Source: Trichormus sp. NMC-1
Lineage (GTDB): Bacteria; Cyanobacteriota; Cyanobacteriia; Cyanobacteriales; Nostocaceae
Reading direction: 5' to 3'
Assembly (NCBI RefSeq): GCF_001858025.1
Contig: NZ_LZQD01000007.1
Coordinates: forward strand, 159,879-223,878
Length of the DNA stretch: 64,000 nt
The position numbers and the translations under genes were made by a program. The notes below the pieces were generated by a model. It had not been told where the DNA came from and made no database searches. It saw only the letters and a program-made list of their open reading frames with translations. Shown one piece after another: positions 8,606 to 17,684 of the stretch (position 1 is its first letter; every line of letters starts with the position of its first letter).

Positions 8606-9262
8606 TCACCTTTTAGGTGTAGAATTGCCGTTTCCCGGTGCTACAGGCACTTGAGGGACGCTGTTGTTGGGAACTATAGGTGAAATACCAGGATTGATAC
8701 CTTCCCCAGTTCCAGGGAATTGATTTGGGGCTGGGGGCAGAGAAGGGTTAAAATTGCCTTGAGAATCACTGCCCGGAATTGGTACCGTGTTAGGTATTGG
8801 CATCATCGGGGTAATTGGTGAGTTGGTGAGTGGTTGAGATGGCCCAGGAATAATTCCCAAAGACACACGATTACCTCCCACTTGCCGCAGCAAATCTAAT
8901 GTTTGGATGACATCGTTATAAGTTGCTGTACGCGATGCATTCAGCACCAAGATGCCATTAGGATTTGCTTGGACATATTGTTTTAATCTTGCTTCTAATT
9001 CCTCCCGTCTGACAGGATCTTTTTCAATGTAAGTTTGACCAACAGCATCAATAGTCACAGGTAAGATATTGCTACTCTTCTGTGAACTGGCAGCAGAAGT
9101 TGTACCTGTGCTGGCTTTGGGTAAATCAACATTAATTGCTTGTTGACGAGTAAATTGCAAGGCTGCCAACAAAAAGAATGTCAGAATACAAAAAACGACA
9201 TCAATTAAAGGGATAATTTGAATCTGGACTTCTTCAACGGGAGTATGCAGGTTAACTTTCAT
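8606..9262 (-). CDS. exbD: ExbD/TolR-family biopolymer transport protein
   Basis: A 218-residue protein with one N-terminal membrane helix (residues about 15-35: [20 protein letters not shown]) containing the conserved aspartate of the proton path (PLIDV). A periplasmic ExbD domain follows to about residue 135 ([19 protein letters not shown], then [20 protein letters not shown]). The last 75 residues form an unusual Pro/Asn/Gly-rich tail ([24 protein letters not shown]) longer than in typical ExbD. Its start overlaps the end of exbB by 11 nt, indicating an operon. With ExbB it would form a PMF-driven motor; no TonB or receptor gene is adjacent. Confidence 0.88.
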   Translation of the reverse strand: MKVNLHTPVEEVQIQIIPLIDVVFCILTFFLLAALQFTRQQAINVDLPKASTGTTSAASSQKSSNILPVTIDAVGQTYIEKDPVRREELEARLKQYVQANPNGILVLNASRTATYNDVIQTLDLLRQVGGNRVSLGIIPGPSQPLTNSPITPMMPIPNTVPIPGSDSQGNFNPSLPPAPNQFPGTGEGINPGISPIVPNNSVPQVPVAPGNGNSTPKR

Positions 9263-10040
9263 TTTCTAGCTCTGGTGACGAGTTAGGGTGAGAATTTGGG
9301 GGTGTTTCCTCCAGAGGAGTTTCAGGAGTTTCAGTAAACTTGTTTTTACCTCGCTTGCGGGGTGGATTAAAGCGTTCCCGTGCAGATTCCCGTACAATTT
9401 CTGATGTACTTTGATGAGGATCAGGGGGAAACTGACGATAGAGTAACTCTAAATCATTCCCAGCTTTATTAAAAACTTTGGCTTGGTTAACAACAAAACC
9501 CTGAAACAGGCGATAAAATACCAAAGTAGCGATCGCAACGATTAACCCAGTTGCCGTACTAATCAAGGATTCCCCAATCCCAGTAGTTACGCCAGCCGTC
9601 GATTCAGTACCCAAATCGCCAATGCGAATTGAGCGCAAAGACTGAATCAAACCTAAAACTGTACCCAACAATCCTAATAGCGGGGAGAGAGCAATCACAG
9701 ATTCTAAAAGTTTTTCTCCCCTCCGCATATCTGCTATTTCTTCACCCGCCGTTGACTCTAGCGCCAATCGAAAGGTTTCCGCATCACCTTTTTGTAAACG
9801 TAGCGGTGCATAGAGAAAACGTCCAATCGGTTGATCTACTGCTTTTTGGGCAATTTCTGTAGCTATTTCCCAATTTTCCGCAGCAGCATCAAGAACGCGC
9901 TCAACTATTTCCTTTTCCTGTGTCAAAATCCGCAACCAGAACCACAGACGCTCGAAAATGACACTTACAGATAGGACAGACAGCACCAGCAGAGGCCACA
10001 TTGCCGGGCCGCCCTTCTTAAACAAATCTAAAATATCCAC
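9252..10040 (-). CDS. exbB: MotA/TolQ/ExbB proton channel family protein
   Basis: A 262-residue protein with three hydrophobic segments, near residues 14-36 ([20 protein letters not shown]), 112-134 ([19 protein letters not shown]) and 155-180 ([20 protein letters not shown]). Spacing and the GLLGTVLG motif are diagnostic for TolQ/ExbB. The C-terminal 50 residues are charged and proline-rich ([15 protein letters not shown]), probably cytoplasmic. ExbB pentamers conduct protons around an ExbD dimer to energise outer-membrane transport. First gene of a two-gene operon. Confidence 0.9.
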   Translation of the reverse strand: MDILDLFKKGGPAMWPLLVLSVLSVSVIFERLWFWLRILTQEKEIVERVLDAAAENWEIATEIAQKAVDQPIGRFLYAPLRLQKGDAETFRLALESTAGEEIADMRRGEKLLESVIALSPLLGLLGTVLGLIQSLRSIRIGDLGTESTAGVTTGIGESLISTATGLIVAIATLVFYRLFQGFVVNQAKVFNKAGNDLELLYRQFPPDPHQSTSEIVRESARERFNPPRKRGKNKFTETPETPLEETPPNSHPNSSPELENES

Positions 10041-10255
10041 TATGTAGGTTTCCTCCCTCCATTACTAGAGCAACAATGCTAGAGCATTTTAATTTTAAAG
10101 ATTAATGCACCATTACCACACTCACCCACTTTATCGCTAGATAAGTAGTAAATAACTCCTTACTAGTACCATCTTCTATACACACTAGGGCGGTTATTCC
10201 CACCGGGAGTTTAGAAGAGAATTTGCCAAAATAAAAATAACTGGAGGTTAGAAAT

Positions 10256-10558
10256 ATGAACTTCTCAATTCAATCGCTTTACAGCTGGTATCGGAATACA
10301 CTTCGTAACCCCAAATACCGTTGGTGGGTAATTCTGGGTACAATAGCGTATCTTCTCAGCCCCATAGATATTGCTCCCGATTTTATACCTGTTATTGGAC
10401 AAATTGATGATGTTTTGCTTTTGACTTTACTAGTTTCTGAAGTTTCTGGATTAGTTATTGATGGCTGGAAAGCGAAAAAAGGTGATGTAGAAACTAGCGT
10501 TAATGAGTCTACATCTACAGATAATACTGTTGATGTTGATGCTGTTTCTGTGAAATAA
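10256..10558 (+). CDS. YkvA family protein (DUF1232)
   Basis: A 100-residue protein with the DUF1232 signature LSPIDIAPDFIPVIGQIDD at residues about 33-51, flanked by two hydrophobic segments (WWVILGTIAYLL and VLLLTLLVSEVSGLV). The C-terminal 25 residues are acidic and Thr/Ser/Val-rich. The family has no defined function. CTGGAGGTT lies about 10 nt upstream of ATG, a good ribosome-binding site. Confidence 0.8.
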   Translation: MNFSIQSLYSWYRNTLRNPKYRWWVILGTIAYLLSPIDIAPDFIPVIGQIDDVLLLTLLVSEVSGLVIDGWKAKKGDVETSVNESTSTDNTVDVDAVSVK

Positions 10559-10607
10559 GTTTTTTTAACGCTGAGTCACGCTGAGGTTAACGCGGAGGTA
10601 CGCGGAG
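10559..10607. repeat. Left purine-rich repeat flanking the GxxExxY gene
   Basis: Contains GCTGAGTCACGCTGAGGTTA followed by ACGCGGAGGTACGCGGAG units. These are the inverted counterpart of the pyrimidine-rich repeat on the other side of the gene (10986-11026), forming an imperfect inverted pair around the 378-bp gene. Confidence 0.6.
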
Positions 10608-10985
10608 TTAGAGGTTGTTAGCTACTCGTTTGATGCCATCTTTGAGGTGGAGGACGTTAAAGTTGATGAGGAGTCCCAGTTTACATTTGGCTAGTTTGAG
10701 ATAGGTGAGAAGTTGAACGGAATGAATCGGATTTAAGGATTCGACTGCTTTAACTTCGACAATAATTTTGTTTTCGACTAGCAAATCTAACCGATAAGCA
10801 CAATCTAGTTTTACATTTTCGTAAATCAAGGGTACAGGAATTTGTCTACCAATATTGAGATTGGCTTTTTTGAGTTCATAGTCTAAACATTCCTCATAAG
10901 CTGACTCTAACAACCCAGGTCCCAACGCAGTATGTATCCTCATCGCACAACCAATAATCAACCCACTTAACTCATTCTCTTGCAT
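10608..10985 (-). CDS. GxxExxY protein
   Basis: A 125-residue protein carrying the name-giving motif GPGLLESAYEECLDYEL near residues 22-38, then VPLIYENVKLDCAYRLDLLV and KIIVEVKAVESLNPIHSVQL. The D...E-x-K pattern (YRLDLLV, VEVKA) resembles a PD-(D/E)XK nuclease-like core. Full length for the family, which is abundant and patchy in bacterial genomes and has no confirmed function. It lies between opposed purine-rich repeats, see the flanking entries. Confidence 0.85.
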   Translation of the reverse strand: MQENELSGLIIGCAMRIHTALGPGLLESAYEECLDYELKKANLNIGRQIPVPLIYENVKLDCAYRLDLLVENKIIVEVKAVESLNPIHSVQLLTYLKLAKCKLGLLINFNVLHLKDGIKRVANNL

Positions 10986-11026
10986 TCTCTGCGTTCCTCC
11001 GCGCTTACCTCTGTGTTCCTCTGCGT
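10986..11026. repeat. Right pyrimidine-rich repeat flanking the GxxExxY gene
   Basis: CTCTGCGTTCCTCCGCGCTT followed by ACCTCTGTGTTCCTCTGCGT, the reverse-complement type of the 10559-10607 repeat. A third block of the same family lies at 28520-28559, after the DUF3181 gene. Confidence 0.6.
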
Positions 11027-14000
11027 TTAAGCATCTTCTCCAAACTCTATCAAGAACCTAAACGCCTTCAAAATATAATTAGCGCAATCTTGAGGAGAAG
11101 TATTGTAAAAATATGGCCATGCTAAACCTTTATCTTCATCATAATGATGACTGCGATGGGGATGATTTTCTAGCCATGCTAACCGCACTGCGTGACCGAC
11201 TAACACATCTAAAACTATATATTCTTCAATTTGCAAGCTGGGGTTATTAGCGACTATGGCGGCTAATTCCATCAATGCTTCTACATTAACTTGGCGATAT
11301 TCTGGGGCTTCAATTTTATTTAGCAAATGTTCAACTAGCAAAGCAAAATTTCTTTCTCCTGATGTCATTTCGGAAAGCATTATTTCACTATCTAAACGAT
11401 TGCGTCGTTCTAATTTATCGCCAATTACTAGACCTTTACAATGTTGCATTAATAGCCAAACTTGTTTAAAAAAGTTTTTGGGAACTCGGTTCAGTGCGCC
11501 TTCTGCTTGGCGAAATCTCCGCCAATTTTCGGAATTAATGGCAATTTCTTCGCTAATTGCTGGTAAAATTACCCAAGCGATATCACTTTCTTTTTGTTTG
11601 ACGTGAAGTGATTCTTGTTGACGTAATAAACCACTTACGCCACTATAACCAGTTAAGACTTTATACAAGCGTATTTTTACTTCAAATGGCGAAAGTTGCA
11701 TTAAGTAATCGTAGGCTTCATCTTGAGTAACGTGCAGTTCTTGAGCTAGTTCGCTGGTAATTAATAGAATCAAATAACCAACTCTTAGGGTTAGCAGTCC
11801 TTGAAATAATTCTGGTTCTGATTTGATTAATATACCCAAATAAATCAAAATCTCTTGCGTCAAAACGCGATCGCGGATATCCTCACGACAGAAGTTATTT
11901 ATTTTTTCCGCAATTTCATGGTGAGACATGGGTACAACCATCAGAGAAGCCTCACTGTAAGCCCTACCTACAGCAATTTGCTTACCTCGTACCACTATAC
12001 TTGTGACTGCATCAGACAAGCCAATATCCACCATTCGGCGCAAACCCGCAGCGCGACGCACTACCGCCCAAATGCCTAAATCTCCGGCTTTGGTGTAAAC
12101 TTCATCCAGTAAATCTGCTACTGTTACAGGCCGTCCAGGACCACCATATCCTGTATCAAATTCTAAGCTTTGTAACCGTTTTAAAGTTTGTAATAACTCA
12201 ATTTGCTCATAAATATTTTCTGATGAACGCAAATGCAGCAACAATGAATTCAGGTTAGTTTCACATTCCATTTGGAATTCTTGGGTATGTCCTAACCGCC
12301 AATTTTTCGCCGGATTATAAGCTAGATAATAGCAACGTATCCCGGCATTTTTTAATGGTAATTGGGAAAATTCGGCATTGGGAAGAAAATCAATTGTTTG
12401 CATTCCTGCTGTCAGCATTAACTGATTTATTCGCCCTAATTTTACCTGGACACCGTTACAAACACCATCTTTTAGTTCTTGCATTAATTCTAATAATGCT
12501 TCGGAACCAATTTCTAACATGGTGTGAGTTAACATTAAAGTCAGAGTCGGACGACCTAAATCACTCCAATATTTTTGAATATAAGCTAATTCACTTCTCA
12601 GTTGATCTACCAAAAAATGGTAATCAAGAGTTAAATAAAACTGCTGAGAATCAAGAAAAGATGGCAAAAATACAACGGTTTCACCGCAAATCCTAAAAAT
12701 TCTTGATGTTGTCAAACTCCGCAAACGTCGTATCGGACGACCAGTTAAACCGAGTTTATCATTCCGCCCAATTTGTGTATAAATGTGGGAAAGATCCCCA
12801 GATTTTCTCACTTGAATTGGTTCAACTTGGGTAGGAGTTTGGGTTTCAATTCCGTGAACTGCTAGTTTTGCTTGTAATTCTTCGTCTTCTGCTAACAAAG
12901 CAATTTGTATTAAGGCTTCGCGTTTTTTATTTATACACAAATGTCTACCTAAAGGATCAATTTCGCCAATTGCTATTAATCCTTCACTCAACATTTGACC
13001 CAGTAAGTATAAACTTTGCGCCCAAACTAAAGGGATATTTTCGTTAGGTAAACGCGGTTGAGTTTGTGGTGCTAATTTTTCGGCTTCGACGTTTTCAGCG
13101 GGGACATAATAAAGTTCAGGTAATAACCCTATTCCTTCACTTTCTACAAGTAATGATTCTAATAGTTGTTGATATTGTTTAACTTGTTCTTGTTCACCGC
13201 GAAATATACCATCCAGAACTAAATATGTGAAAAATAACGGCCATTCACATTCAATATCTTCAAATTGCTTTAATTCCCCAGGTTCATAATGTAAGCGTTG
13301 AGTGTCTTCTAAAACGGTTTGATGTCCATCTCGCAAAAAGCGTTTACAACCGTATTTACCTGCGAGTTTGGTGATAATTTTATTAAAAGTCCGTTCTCGC
13401 AATTGCACATCTTCCACTGCAAAAGCGGGATAACTAATAATACTTAAAAGCGCTGCATCAACTTCTTTAGAACCTGATTCTCTTGGTAATAAAGATTCTA
13501 AGGTAATTCTGGCTCTAGCAATTTCATCGGGTAGTACATGAATTACTGAAGTTTGACTTCCATGTATACCAAAAAGATTGAGTCCATTGATAGCTTCTAA
13601 AGCTGCTTTAGCCATTCCTACGGAACTAGCATTTAATTCAGCACTTCCATGATTAATTTTATTTCCTCTTTCCCAAATGCCAAAGTCGGGAGTGCGGTAA
13701 GCTCGGCCAATATAATAAACTAAATTTTGGACAAAGTTAACTTCATCAAGTGTATAAATAATTGATAATCCCCCAGCAGTCATTTGCGCCAACATCAGTA
13801 AAAATATTGATGTTGCATCAAGTTGCAAATGTCCCCATTCGTCATCACCAACTACAATGTCACCAGTGGCTGTATTGTATTTAGCGTGCAGTCCATCTAA
13901 TAAAGATTGAGTATGTTTAAATGTTTCTACTTTTTGTGCTTGTCGCATCATGGCAAACAGCAAGCCACGCATTAACTTGACAACACTATGCTGAAGTTCA

Positions 14001-14233
14001 TAGGTGCGTCCCTCGTCGTTGTCTAGTTTACGATATGCAAGAGCTAAACCCCAAACTGCTAAAATGCTGTAAACGTTATCTCTTACCCAAGCATCAGTAT
14101 AATCACCATGAGCGGTAATTGCTGTACTCGCAGGAAGCAAACCAGTAATGGGATTTTGACGAGCTATGATAATTGTCTTGATTTGCTGGTAGTAAGTATC
14201 CAGACGAGTTGACAATGCTATGGGTGTTTTCAT
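11027..14233 (-). CDS. Glycoside hydrolase family 15 / phosphorylase-kinase alpha-like protein
   Basis: A 1068-residue soluble protein. The N-terminus (LDTYYQQIKTIIIARQNPIT, then GLLPASTAITAHGDYTDAWV, VRDNVYSILAVWGLA) and RGNKINHGSAELNASSVGMAK are typical of the (alpha/alpha)6 GH15-like domain shared by glucoamylases and phosphorylase b kinase regulatory subunits. The C-terminal half contains helical repeats and GYGGPGRPVTVADLLDEVYT, as in kinase alpha/beta subunits. Cyanobacteria carry such proteins without a cognate kinase; a role in glycogen or oligosaccharide metabolism is inferred only. Single gene, with a 187-bp divergent promoter gap to the toxin-antitoxin genes. Confidence 0.8.
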   Translation of the reverse strand: MKTPIALSTRLDTYYQQIKTIIIARQNPITGLLPASTAITAHGDYTDAWVRDNVYSILAVWGLALAYRKLDNDEGRTYELQHSVVKLMRGLLFAMMRQAQKVETFKHTQSLLDGLHAKYNTATGDIVVGDDEWGHLQLDATSIFLLMLAQMTAGGLSIIYTLDEVNFVQNLVYYIGRAYRTPDFGIWERGNKINHGSAELNASSVGMAKAALEAINGLNLFGIHGSQTSVIHVLPDEIARARITLESLLPRESGSKEVDAALLSIISYPAFAVEDVQLRERTFNKIITKLAGKYGCKRFLRDGHQTVLEDTQRLHYEPGELKQFEDIECEWPLFFTYLVLDGIFRGEQEQVKQYQQLLESLLVESEGIGLLPELYYVPAENVEAEKLAPQTQPRLPNENIPLVWAQSLYLLGQMLSEGLIAIGEIDPLGRHLCINKKREALIQIALLAEDEELQAKLAVHGIETQTPTQVEPIQVRKSGDLSHIYTQIGRNDKLGLTGRPIRRLRSLTTSRIFRICGETVVFLPSFLDSQQFYLTLDYHFLVDQLRSELAYIQKYWSDLGRPTLTLMLTHTMLEIGSEALLELMQELKDGVCNGVQVKLGRINQLMLTAGMQTIDFLPNAEFSQLPLKNAGIRCYYLAYNPAKNWRLGHTQEFQMECETNLNSLLLHLRSSENIYEQIELLQTLKRLQSLEFDTGYGGPGRPVTVADLLDEVYTKAGDLGIWAVVRRAAGLRRMVDIGLSDAVTSIVVRGKQIAVGRAYSEASLMVVPMSHHEIAEKINNFCREDIRDRVLTQEILIYLGILIKSEPELFQGLLTLRVGYLILLITSELAQELHVTQDEAYDYLMQLSPFEVKIRLYKVLTGYSGVSGLLRQQESLHVKQKESDIAWVILPAISEEIAINSENWRRFRQAEGALNRVPKNFFKQVWLLMQHCKGLVIGDKLERRNRLDSEIMLSEMTSGERNFALLVEHLLNKIEAPEYRQVNVEALMELAAIVANNPSLQIEEYIVLDVLVGHAVRLAWLENHPHRSHHYDEDKGLAWPYFYNTSPQDCANYILKAFRFLIEFGEDA

Positions 14234-14420
14234 AAGTTGCTGGGGAACGGCGAGGTAAATAATGTAACTCGATACAGCAAGGCTGTTGATTGCTGAATTC
14301 CGATATCATTACTGATGTCTAAATGTGGAAATTATTAATGACCAACTTGCACTTATTAATTGATGCTCAAAACGATATCATATAAAGCATCACTTCAGAC
14401 ATCACAGTCTAGAACGCGCC

Positions 14421-14696
14421 ATGAAAGCAGAAACAATTCGCACGACGTTAACAATCCCGAAAGAACTGCTAGAAGCTACAGATAAAGCAGTCCTAGAGGG
14501 AAAAGCCAAAAGTAGGAATGATTTTGTGGTGCAGGCTTTGAAGCGGGAATTAGCAGCCCAAAAGAGAGCCGAAATTGATGCTGCTTTGGCGGAAATGGCA
14601 AAAGACCCAGATTATCAGACCGAAGTATTAAAAATGGAGGCTGAATTTGCGCCGGCTCAGTGGGAGGCGTTGCAGCTAGGGGAATCTCCAAGATGA
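14421..14696 (+). CDS. Ribbon-helix-helix (CopG/ParD-like) antitoxin
   Basis: A 91-residue protein with an N-terminal ribbon-helix-helix DNA-binding domain (TIRTTLTIPKELLEATDKAV) and a charged C-terminal tail (EAEFAPAQWEALQL) of the kind that wraps a toxin. Its stop codon overlaps the ATG of the MazF-like gene (ATGA at 14693), a hallmark of type II toxin-antitoxin operons. It would repress its own promoter; TGATGTCT near 14314 and the inverted AGACATCA near 14396 are possible operator half-sites, but this is tentative. Confidence 0.85.
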   Translation: MKAETIRTTLTIPKELLEATDKAVLEGKAKSRNDFVVQALKRELAAQKRAEIDAALAEMAKDPDYQTEVLKMEAEFAPAQWEALQLGESPR

Positions 14697-15037
14697 GAAG
14701 GGGTGAAGTGTATGATGCGCGTCTAGAAATGACTGAAGGTTCAGAACAGGGAGGAACTCGCCCCGTAATTATAGTCAGTCGTGACGTGATTAATCTATCT
14801 AGCCCTGTGGTTTTGGCAGTACCTTGTACCACCTATCAAGACGGGAAGCGAGTTTACCCTACTCAAGTTTTAATTTTAGCACCAGATGGCGGACTGAGGA
14901 AAGACTCAATCGCAATGGCAGATCAGGTGCGGGTGTTGTCTAAAACCCGCTTTTTGCGTTTAAGAGGGGTACTTTCTGAAGTGGTAATGGCGCATTTGGC
15001 ACAGGCTTTGTTGATTGCTTTAGATTTACCCGGTTGA
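14693..15037 (+). CDS. MazF/PemK-type endoribonuclease toxin
   Basis: A 114-residue protein, start ATG at 14693 overlapping the antitoxin stop (an upstream GTG at 14660 in frame is rejected because the antitoxin already covers it). MazF features: MRRGEVYDARL at the N-terminus, GTRPVIIVSRDVIN, VVLAVPCTT and DSIAMADQVRVLSKTRF. These proteins cleave mRNA at short motifs when the antitoxin is degraded. Length and motifs look intact, so the pair is probably functional. Confidence 0.88.
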   Translation: MRRGEVYDARLEMTEGSEQGGTRPVIIVSRDVINLSSPVVLAVPCTTYQDGKRVYPTQVLILAPDGGLRKDSIAMADQVRVLSKTRFLRLRGVLSEVVMAHLAQALLIALDLPG

Positions 15038-15124
15038 GTAGGAAGATTAATCAATTCAAGATTCGGCGCTGTTTAAATTTGGTAAAGTGCGTTAATTTCT
15101 GTTAACGCACCATTTGTATCATGT

Positions 15125-16063
15125 TTATAAATTGCTAACTGCTTCCGCAATTTTTCCGGAAACAAACGGTAAGATTTCCCGACTCTTCGCTTGTTCTTTC
15201 CCTTCCGTAAATACTACTAATAGATAAGGACGCTGATCTGGTAATTCAATATAAGCCGCATCATGGCGCACAGAACTTGTCCAACCGGCTTTTGACCAGA
15301 TTTGACTATTTTGGGGTAATCCACTGCCTAGAAAGCCTGTAACTTGGTCTTCTTCCACGTCTTGGGGTAACTCATCAGGGTTAAGACTGCGTTTGAGTAA
15401 AGACATCATGGATTGCGATCGCACACTCGACACCGCTACCCCACCCACGATACTATGCAATAACCTAGCAGTAGCATTGGTAGTCAGCATATTCCGATTT
15501 TCAAACATCTCTCCATAAAACGCCCTTTCTCTTCCATAGGGGCCATCACCCCAAGTTTTTTGACAGACGTTAATCGTCGCCATTTCCTCCCACCCCAAAG
15601 ACTGATAATAGCGATTAATAATATGGCGCTGATATTTCCAAGTTTCAAAAGGGCCAGGGGGTAACTCTGCTCCCGATGTAGTACCGCTGAGAATATCGAC
15701 AATTAAACTGGTAGCATCATTACTAGAGTCCACAATCATATCCCGCAAAGCTCGCTCCAATTCCTTGGAAGTATTGCTCATTCCCTTTCCTAGCCATTCA
15801 TGAACCGCTACTAAATAAAACAACTTGACTACACTAGCGGGATAGGTACGTTCAACACCACGATAACTAAATCCTCGCACCGGATGATTCCAAAAAGCAT
15901 CAGGAGTCAACGCACCACCTGTATTTACTAGCACTGGTGGATCATAAACAACCCAAGTTAAAGCAATTTGGTTACGAGCTAAACTTGTAAATTTAGACCA
16001 AGTTGCCTCTAAAATTTCATTACCGAGATGTTCTAGTTGTTCGTTTTTATTAAAAAAAACCAT
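15125..16063 (-). CDS. Class A beta-lactamase-like serine hydrolase
   Basis: A 312-residue protein with the active-site triad motifs of penicillin-recognising enzymes: SVVK near residue 79 (YPASVVKLFYLV), SND near residue 113 (DSSNDATSLI) and a KAG triad variant (IWSKAGWTSSVRHDAAYIEL) near residue 258. No N-terminal signal peptide is visible (MVFFNKNEQLEHLGNEILEA), so it may be cytoplasmic, which is unusual for a beta-lactamase; a physiological serine hydrolase or peptidase-like role is as likely as antibiotic resistance. It converges with the mazF gene and is divergent from the ATPase gene at 16177. Confidence 0.8.
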   Translation of the reverse strand: MVFFNKNEQLEHLGNEILEATWSKFTSLARNQIALTWVVYDPPVLVNTGGALTPDAFWNHPVRGFSYRGVERTYPASVVKLFYLVAVHEWLGKGMSNTSKELERALRDMIVDSSNDATSLIVDILSGTTSGAELPPGPFETWKYQRHIINRYYQSLGWEEMATINVCQKTWGDGPYGRERAFYGEMFENRNMLTTNATARLLHSIVGGVAVSSVRSQSMMSLLKRSLNPDELPQDVEEDQVTGFLGSGLPQNSQIWSKAGWTSSVRHDAAYIELPDQRPYLLVVFTEGKEQAKSREILPFVSGKIAEAVSNL

Positions 16064-16176
16064 TTGTGAATAATTTCCTTATGCTATCAGGAGTCTAGTT
16101 TCTCGCTTCATCCTATCATTACCTGTATAATTACTGAGATAGTAACTATAATTAGGCTGATTTTAGGTAATTTATC

Positions 16177-17481
16177 ATGACACTTGATTTAATGAGGTTT
16201 TATCAAGCTTGCAACCCGAATAAAACTCTTGATAAAAGCAAAGCTGAAGATGAACAATACTATATTGATTTTTCAGAGGTGCGGGGTGCAGAAATAATTA
16301 GAGAATTAAAACGAACTATTACCCTACTTTCTCCAGAAACACCGACTTGTCAATTATTTACAGGACATATTGGTTGCGGTAAGTCTACTGAATTGCTGCG
16401 GTTGAAAGCAGAATTACAAGAACAAGGATTTCATGTAGTTTATTTTGAGTCTAGCCAAAGTTTAGATTTAGCTGATATTGATATTACAGATATTTTACTA
16501 GCCATAGCCCGTGAAGTTAGCCAAAGTTTAGAATCTGCACAAATTAAACTCAAACCAGGATATTTTCAAAACCTATTTACAGAAATAGCTGAATTTTTAC
16601 AAACACCCCTAGATATTGGTGTGGAAGCTGAATTATCTGTAGGTATTGGCAAAATTACCGCTAAAACTAAAGATAGTCCTAAACTGCGTAGTCAACTACG
16701 ACAATATTTAGAACCGCGCACCAATGGAATTTTAGAATCAATTAACAAAGAATTACTCATACCTGCAAAAGAAAGACTGAAAAAACAAGGTAAATCAGGT
16801 TTAGTTGTGATCATTGATAACCTTGATAGGGTAGATAATGCACTGAAACCAAATGGTCAATATCAGCCAGAATATCTATTTGTAGAACGTGGTGAACAGT
16901 TAAACAAATTAAACTGTCATGTTGTTTATACAATTCCCCTAGTTCTCATATTTTCTAACGCTTTAGGTAGATTAACAAATCGCTTTGGAGTAGATCCAAA
17001 AGTATTACCAATGGTGGCTATTAAACAAAGAAATGGTGCAGATTATCAAGCAGGAATTAAACTACTACAAGAAATGGTAATGAAAAGAGCTTTTCCTGGT
17101 GTAAATTGGTCAGAAAGTCAAAATTTAATTACAAAAGTTTTTGAGAGTCCTGAAACATTAGAACGACTTTGTAAAGTTAGCGGTGGTCATTTGCGGAACT
17201 TGTTAATGTTATTATTTCGCTGTTTGCAAATGGAAGATACACCAATTTCTCGAAAATGTGTAGAAAGCGTTATCAAAAAACGTTGTAATGAGTTGAATTT
17301 AGCAATTACACCAGATGAATGGGAATTACTAAAAGAAGTATGGGAAACAAAAACTTATAGAGGTAATGAACAATATGATATCCTACTTCGCAGTATGTTT
17401 GTTTTTGAATATCGAGATGATGACGGATCTTGGTTTGATATTAATCCAATTTTGATAGAATCAAAGGAATTAACATCATAA
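16177..17481 (+). CDS. P-loop ATPase of a putative two-gene NTPase system
   Basis: A 434-residue protein with Walker A GHIGCGKST near residues 64-72 and Walker B LVVIIDNLDRV near 208-218, then a sensor-like region and helical C-terminus (RLCKVSGGHLRNLLMLLFRC). The N-terminal motif MRFYQACNPNKTL, with YYIDFSEVRG, recurs in cyanobacterial ATPases of unknown role. The domain layout is AAA/STAND-like (ATPase then helical bundle), lacking obvious effector domain. A 203-bp repeat-containing gap separates it from the STAND gene on the same strand; partnership is inferred from adjacency. Confidence 0.7.
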   Translation: MTLDLMRFYQACNPNKTLDKSKAEDEQYYIDFSEVRGAEIIRELKRTITLLSPETPTCQLFTGHIGCGKSTELLRLKAELQEQGFHVVYFESSQSLDLADIDITDILLAIAREVSQSLESAQIKLKPGYFQNLFTEIAEFLQTPLDIGVEAELSVGIGKITAKTKDSPKLRSQLRQYLEPRTNGILESINKELLIPAKERLKKQGKSGLVVIIDNLDRVDNALKPNGQYQPEYLFVERGEQLNKLNCHVVYTIPLVLIFSNALGRLTNRFGVDPKVLPMVAIKQRNGADYQAGIKLLQEMVMKRAFPGVNWSESQNLITKVFESPETLERLCKVSGGHLRNLLMLLFRCLQMEDTPISRKCVESVIKKRCNELNLAITPDEWELLKEVWETKTYRGNEQYDILLRSMFVFEYRDDDGSWFDINPILIESKELTS

Positions 17482-17684
17482 ATAATCACATTGCATAGTA
17501 AAACATTAATTCCAGTTCCCCTCCACGAAACAGCGGGGAGGGGTTAAGGGTTCTTGCATTTCACTCAATTGAGAACTGCTATAATTAACTTGCGTAGTTT
17601 GGGTTCAAAAAACCTAACATTAAACCTTAATGGTTGGGTTTCGCTTCCCTCAACCCAACCTACAATTACACTAAAATCAACATC
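17482..17684. repeat. Interspersed repeats between ATPase and STAND genes
   Basis: Holds two dispersed repeat types: CCCCTCCACGAAACAGCGGG-type hairpin near 17519-17548, and a GGGTT...AACCC-rich unit near 17600-17670 (TGGTTGGGTTTCGCTTCCCT then CAACCCAACCTAC). A plus-strand TTG at 17634 opens a frame joined to the STAND gene, but ATG at 17685 is the better start. Confidence 0.6.
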
